NCBI GenBank assembly: GCA_027859095.1
Contig: JAQIBN010000180.1
Location: 1 to 37,575, forward strand
DNA from: Spirochaetia bacterium
GTDB lineage: Bacteria > Spirochaetota > Spirochaetia > B11-G9
Reading direction: 5' to 3'
Length of the DNA: 37,575 nucleotides
In this document: positions 34,770 through 37,575 of the stretch, piece by piece
Layout: every line of letters starts with the position of its first letter
Position numbering within the stretch: the stretch's first letter is position 1
Notes under the pieces: generated by a model
Databases searched by the model: none
What the model saw: the letters and a program-made list of their open reading frames with translations, nothing else
What the model was told of the DNA's origin: nothing
Translations under genes and position numbers: made by a program

Positions 34770-35771
34770 CTGGCAACAATTAAGGATGTAGCAAAGGAAG
34801 CCGGGGTCTCAATCACGACAGCTTCTCGTGTGATAAACAGAAAACCGAATATTTCTGTTGATGTTCAAAAGCGGGTTAATTCTGCGGTGAAGAAACTTAA
34901 ATACCGTGTCAATCTCAGAGCAAAGAGTTTGGTTCAGAACTCAAGCAATATTGTAGGTGTAATTGCAGCTGACATAACAAATCCACCGATTTCCATTTTT
35001 ATTGATGCCCTTAGTGCAAGATTCCATGAAAAAGGTGTTGGAATACTTCTGGGGAATTCCAGAAATGATATACACAAGGAATTTGAGTTTATTGATTTGT
35101 TTACTGCCAGGAAAGCCCGGGGCATCATTTTTACAGGAGAAAAGATAACCGAAGAGCATGTAAAGAAATTAAATATCTGTAATATTCCTATTTTGGTGGT
35201 TGATCAGGATCATGAAGAATTGAATTGCCCTGCTATCGTATTTGACAACTACCAGGCAAGTTATGATGTTGTTAAATTATTAATAAAGAAAGGTCACAGA
35301 GACATAGGTTTTATTTCATGTCCAACTGAAGATAAACATGCCGGTTTTCTCAGGCAGAAAGGATATCGTGATGCTCTCTTTGATAATGGAATTCAATTAA
35401 ATAGGGCTCTATTACAGTATGCTGAATTCACCATGGAATCGGGGTACAAGGCAATGGAAAAGATGATAAAAAATTTTAAAAGCATCCCTTCCGTTATTTT
35501 TGGAGCCACTGATAATATTGCAATTGGTGCGATGAAGTATCTTCATGAAAAAGAGTATTCTATTCCCGGTGATATCAGTGTTTTTGGTTTTGATAATATA
35601 CCGGTGTCATCCAAACTGATACCATCTCTTTCGTCTGTAGAATTGGATCATTATAAAAGTGGCATTTTTGCAGCAGACCTTTTTTTTCAGATGACCGATT
35701 CCAAGTTTCCAGATGGAATTAAAAAAGTGATATTTAAACATAAAATAATACTTCGTGAATCCTGCAGGTAA
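34770..35771 (+). CDS. LacI-family transcriptional regulator (second copy), CTG start
   Basis: 333 residues. The helix-turn-helix (A-T-I-K-D-V-A-K-E-A-G-V-S-I-T-T-A-S-R-V-I-N) lies upstream of the first ATG (34830). Between the preceding stop TAG (34758-34760) and this region the only plausible initiator is CTG at 34770. AGGAG (34759-34763) sits six bases upstream of it, and the first residues then fit the family's normal 'M-x-T-I-K-D-V-A'. An ATG 34830 start would destroy the DNA-binding domain. The sensor domain is complete (G-V-I-A-A-D-I-T-N, F-G-A-T-D-N-I-A-I-G, F-G-F-D-N-I). It lies just upstream of the microcompartment promoter and may control it. Confidence 0.88.
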   Translation: MATIKDVAKEAGVSITTASRVINRKPNISVDVQKRVNSAVKKLKYRVNLRAKSLVQNSSNIVGVIAADITNPPISIFIDALSARFHEKGVGILLGNSRNDIHKEFEFIDLFTARKARGIIFTGEKITEEHVKKLNICNIPILVVDQDHEELNCPAIVFDNYQASYDVVKLLIKKGHRDIGFISCPTEDKHAGFLRQKGYRDALFDNGIQLNRALLQYAEFTMESGYKAMEKMIKNFKSIPSVIFGATDNIAIGAMKYLHEKEYSIPGDISVFGFDNIPVSSKLIPSLSSVELDHYKSGIFAADLFFQMTDSKFPDGIKKVIFKHKIILRESCR

Positions 35772-35801
35772 ATTTAAAAGATATGTTTATCAATTTTCCC
35801 C

Positions 35802-35829
35802 TTGACAACCCTTTCCCTTAGGGTATACT
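35802..35829 (+). promoter_or_regulatory. Promoter of microcompartment operon
   Basis: Consensus TTGACA (35802-35807) and TATACT (35824-35829) with 16 bases between. Transcription should begin near 35836, inside the inverted repeat. Confidence 0.8.
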
Positions 35830-35833
35830 TAAA

Positions 35834-35863
35834 GTAGAAATGTTAAAATTATAACATTTCTAC
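35834..35863. promoter_or_regulatory. Inverted repeat at microcompartment transcription start
   Basis: GTAGAAATGTTA (35834-35845) and TAACATTTCTAC (35852-35863) form a perfect 12-bp inverted repeat with a six-base spacer. It covers the expected transcription start, so it is either an operator for a dimeric repressor or a 5' mRNA hairpin. It lacks the central CG usual in LacI-family operators. Confidence 0.65.
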
Positions 35864-35882
35864 GTAACCTATAGGAGGACAT

Positions 35883-36182
35883 ATGGCAGATAAACAAGGT
35901 AGTGCTTTGGGTATGATAGAGACTCGTGGTTTTGCTGCAATGGTAGAAGCAGCAGATGCTATGGTTAAGGCAGCTAAGGTAGAATTAAAAGGACACGAGG
36001 AAACTGGTGGAGGATATGTAACAGCTATAATTAGAGGAGATGTGGCCGCGGTTAGAGCTGCTCTGGATGCTGGTAGTAAAGCCGCAGAAAGAGTTGGTGA
36101 AGTTGTTTCTGTTCATCTTATTCCAAGACCTGATTCGGCTGTTGATGCAGGCTTACCACTTAATGATTCCGGAGTAAAGTAA
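35883..36182 (+). CDS. Microcompartment shell protein BMC-H (hexamer), first copy
   Basis: 99 residues, single BMC domain of the PduA/EutM/CcmK family, which assembles as hexagonal tiles of a protein organelle shell. Conserved [20 protein letters not shown], the pore-region [20 protein letters not shown] and H-L-I-P-R-P are all present. The pore loop differs from that of the second BMC-H in this operon (K-I-G-G-G-F), suggesting different permeability. AGGAGG lies four bases before the ATG. It is the first gene of the operon, and its stop overlaps the next start by one base (TAATG). Confidence 0.96.
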   Translation: MADKQGSALGMIETRGFAAMVEAADAMVKAAKVELKGHEETGGGYVTAIIRGDVAAVRAALDAGSKAAERVGEVVSVHLIPRPDSAVDAGLPLNDSGVK

Positions 36183-36805
36183 TGAGTGAAATTGATCTAA
36201 GAACATATAATTTTATAGACTCTCTTCAGCTTCAGATGGCTTCTTATATGTGTACAATATCCCGTGGATATTTTCCTGTTGGCGGCCAGTCCTGTGCTAT
36301 AGTAGAAATAGCACCTGGCATTGAGATAAACCGGCTTACAGATATTGCTTTAAAGTCAACTGGTGTTGTTCCTGGGATACAAATTGTAGAACGATCATTT
36401 GGTTTACTCGAAGTTCATTCTGATGATCAGGGTGAGACCAGACAGGCTGGTGAAGCCATTTTAAGTGAGCTTAATCTGACAGAAGCAGATAGGATGAAAC
36501 CTAAAATTATGACTAGTCAGCTTATAAAAAATATAAGTGATTACCATGCTCAGTTAATAAATAAGGTAAGATTCGGAAATATGGTACTCCGAGGCGATAC
36601 TTTGTTTGTTCTGGAAATGGAACCTGCAGGTTATGCTTTTTATGCTGCAAATGAAGCAGAAAAAGCTGCTAATATTAATATTATTAATGTTACTGGTTAT
36701 GGTAAGTTTGGAAGGATTTATATAGCAGGAGAAGAATCTGAGGTTCTGGTAGCTAAGGAAACAGTTGAATCGAAGCTGGCAGATATTAATGGACGAGCTA
36801 TATAA
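36182..36805 (+). CDS. Microcompartment shell protein BMC-T (tandem-domain trimer)
   Basis: 207 residues, twice the size of BMC-H, with two fused BMC-like domains (about 1-105 and 106-207). The second carries M-E-P-A-G-Y-A-F-Y-A-A-N-E-A-E-K-A-A and G-Y-G-K-F-G-R-I-Y-I-A-G. Such proteins form pseudo-hexameric trimers, some stacking in pairs to make gated pores for larger metabolites. The N-terminus (L-R-T-Y-N-F-I-D-S-L-Q) and overall style resemble the BMC-T proteins of Haliangium ochraceum, judged from memory and not aligned. No PduT-like Fe-S cysteine pattern is visible. Confidence 0.92.
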   Translation: MSEIDLRTYNFIDSLQLQMASYMCTISRGYFPVGGQSCAIVEIAPGIEINRLTDIALKSTGVVPGIQIVERSFGLLEVHSDDQGETRQAGEAILSELNLTEADRMKPKIMTSQLIKNISDYHAQLINKVRFGNMVLRGDTLFVLEMEPAGYAFYAANEAEKAANINIINVTGYGKFGRIYIAGEESEVLVAKETVESKLADINGRAI

Positions 36806-36854
36806 TCAGGATTGTTGAATAGATAATTATAAATACAACCTTAAGGAGAAAAAA

Positions 36855-37154
36855 ATGGCAAATACAGATAATGCTCTTGGTATGATTGAAACAAAGGGCT
36901 TTGCAGCAATGGTTGAAGCTTCTGATGCAATGGCCAAAGCAGCAAATATAGATTTTGTTGGATCTAAAAAAATTGGTGGTGGTTTTATAACAGCCATAGT
37001 AAGAGGAGATGTTGCAGCAGTCAAGGCCGCACTCGATGCAGGAAGCAGAGCAGCTGAAAGAGTGGGTGAAGTAATATCAGTGCATATTATACCAAGACCT
37101 CATGACAGTGTTGATGCAATACTTCCTCTTGGTCGAAATAAAGGTAATAAATAA
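36855..37154 (+). CDS. Microcompartment shell protein BMC-H, second copy
   Basis: 99 residues, a close paralogue of the first BMC-H: the same [16 protein letters not shown] and [14 protein letters not shown] blocks, but with pore segment K-I-G-G-G-F and a more basic C-terminus. AAGGAG lies seven bases before the ATG. It directly abuts the next gene. Confidence 0.96.
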   Translation: MANTDNALGMIETKGFAAMVEASDAMAKAANIDFVGSKKIGGGFITAIVRGDVAAVKAALDAGSRAAERVGEVISVHIIPRPHDSVDAILPLGRNKGNK

Positions 37155-37472
37155 ATGATACTTGCAAAAGTTGTGGGATCAGTTGTTTCAACTGTTAAAG
37201 AACCCCGGCTTGAGGGTACAAAATTCCTGATACTGGAAAAAATAGATGTTAAAACCCTTAAAGGTAAAAAAGATTTTGTAGTTGCAATGGATGCTGTAGG
37301 TGCCGGACAAGGTGAGATTGTTTTTTTCGTAGGAGGCAGCAGCAGCAGGCTGACTGAATTAACCGCTGGAAAACCCAGTGATGCTACTATCATTGCTATT
37401 GTAGATAGTTTTGATATTAGGGGTGAAACTATCTATTCTAAAAGTAAATCAGGTAGAGGAGTCACTAAGTGA
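37155..37472 (+). CDS. Microcompartment vertex protein BMC-P (EutN/CcmL family)
   Basis: 105 residues. It begins M-I-L-A-K-V-V-G-S-V-V-S-T-V-K, the normal N-terminus of EutN/CcmL proteins, which form pentamers that close the shell vertices. D-A-V-G-A-G-Q-G-E-I-V and a late I-V-D-S-F pattern also fit. It starts immediately after the BMC-H stop codon, and its own stop overlaps the next start as GTGA. Confidence 0.94.
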   Translation: MILAKVVGSVVSTVKEPRLEGTKFLILEKIDVKTLKGKKDFVVAMDAVGAGQGEIVFFVGGSSSRLTELTAGKPSDATIIAIVDSFDIRGETIYSKSKSGRGVTK

Positions 37473-37575
37473 TATTGGCAAAAGTTCTGGGCAATATCAT
37501 TTCAACTGTCAGGGTCGATGGAATTGATGGACCAGGATATAAAATAGTAGCTCCCTGTACACCTTCTGGTTTAGT
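37469..37575 (+). CDS. Second BMC-P (EutN/CcmL) gene, cut by the window end
   Basis: A GTG start at 37469 overlaps the stop of the previous gene. The 35 visible codons read I-L-A-K-V-L-G-N-I-I-S-T-V-R, the same vertex-protein N-terminus, then G-P-G-Y-K-I-V-A-P. The rest lies outside the window. Two or three BMC-P copies per operon are normal. Confidence 0.9.
   Translation, partial: MILAKVLGNIISTVRVDGIDGPGYKIVAPCTPSGL

Noticed and set aside
34770-35771. The two LacI genes as a recent tandem duplication
   Set aside because: The proteins share only family-level similarity and have different sensor domains, so they are old paralogues or independent recruits.
1-37575. CRISPR array, tRNA, rRNA, insertion sequence
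   Set aside because: No regularly spaced repeats, cloverleaf-like sequences, rRNA segments or transposase genes were seen on either strand.

Overview
The window looks like a chromosomal piece of an anaerobic, probably spirochaete-like bacterium. This placement is inference from protein style: a PurE of class II appearance with no purK nearby, a K+-type membrane pyrophosphatase, a periplasmic sugar-binding protein whose signal peptide ends in the A-G-G-K-K-E type, and a microcompartment locus. There are no rRNA or tRNA genes to confirm it.

Layout. 1-447 holds the tail of a PIN-domain toxin and a decayed radical SAM fragment. 448-1809 is a DUF4143-type AAA ATPase. 1883-21577 is a nearly complete de novo purine cluster, all on the + strand: purB, guaB, purL, [guanine riboswitch and terminator], purE, purF, purM, purN, purH, [foreign-looking four-gene island 13868-19150], purD, purC. 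The island encodes a type IIG restriction-modification protein, a putative PD-(D/E)XK/winged-helix protein, a Hanks-type protein kinase and a large unrecognised alpha/beta protein. 21761-24620 holds a membrane pyrophosphatase (hppA) and a protein of unknown function. 24679-26132 (-) encodes molybdate transport ModB and ModA, without ModC. 26308-27087 (-) is a DeoR-family regulator. 27453-35771 is a sugar locus: binding protein, two permeases, a P-loop sugar/nucleoside-type kinase, a sucrose-phosphate-synthase-like glycosyltransferase, a GalT-like HIT-fold enzyme and two LacI-family regulators. 35883 to the end is the start of a bacterial microcompartment operon (BMC-H, BMC-T, BMC-H, BMC-P, BMC-P) with its own promoter and a perfect 12-bp inverted repeat at the expected transcription start.

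How it fits together. The purine genes make IMP and then GMP. Guanine made downstream can be sensed by the riboswitch in the middle of the cluster, which should stop transcription into purE and the genes after it. The pyrophosphatase could remove PPi. The sugar locus imports and converts an unknown sugar, possibly feeding the microcompartment.

The most unusual observation is that three conserved genes (guaB, purL, type IIG RM), and probably the radical SAM fragment, each lack an internal block of conserved sequence. guaB and purL are thrown out of frame. The purL junction lies in a short sequence that fits both flanks, so either true microhomology deletions or an assembly or amplification artefact must be considered. 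A second pattern is a set of promoters whose -10 box sits only 5-6 bases before an ATG lacking a Shine-Dalgarno sequence (448, purB, modA), suggesting leaderless mRNAs.
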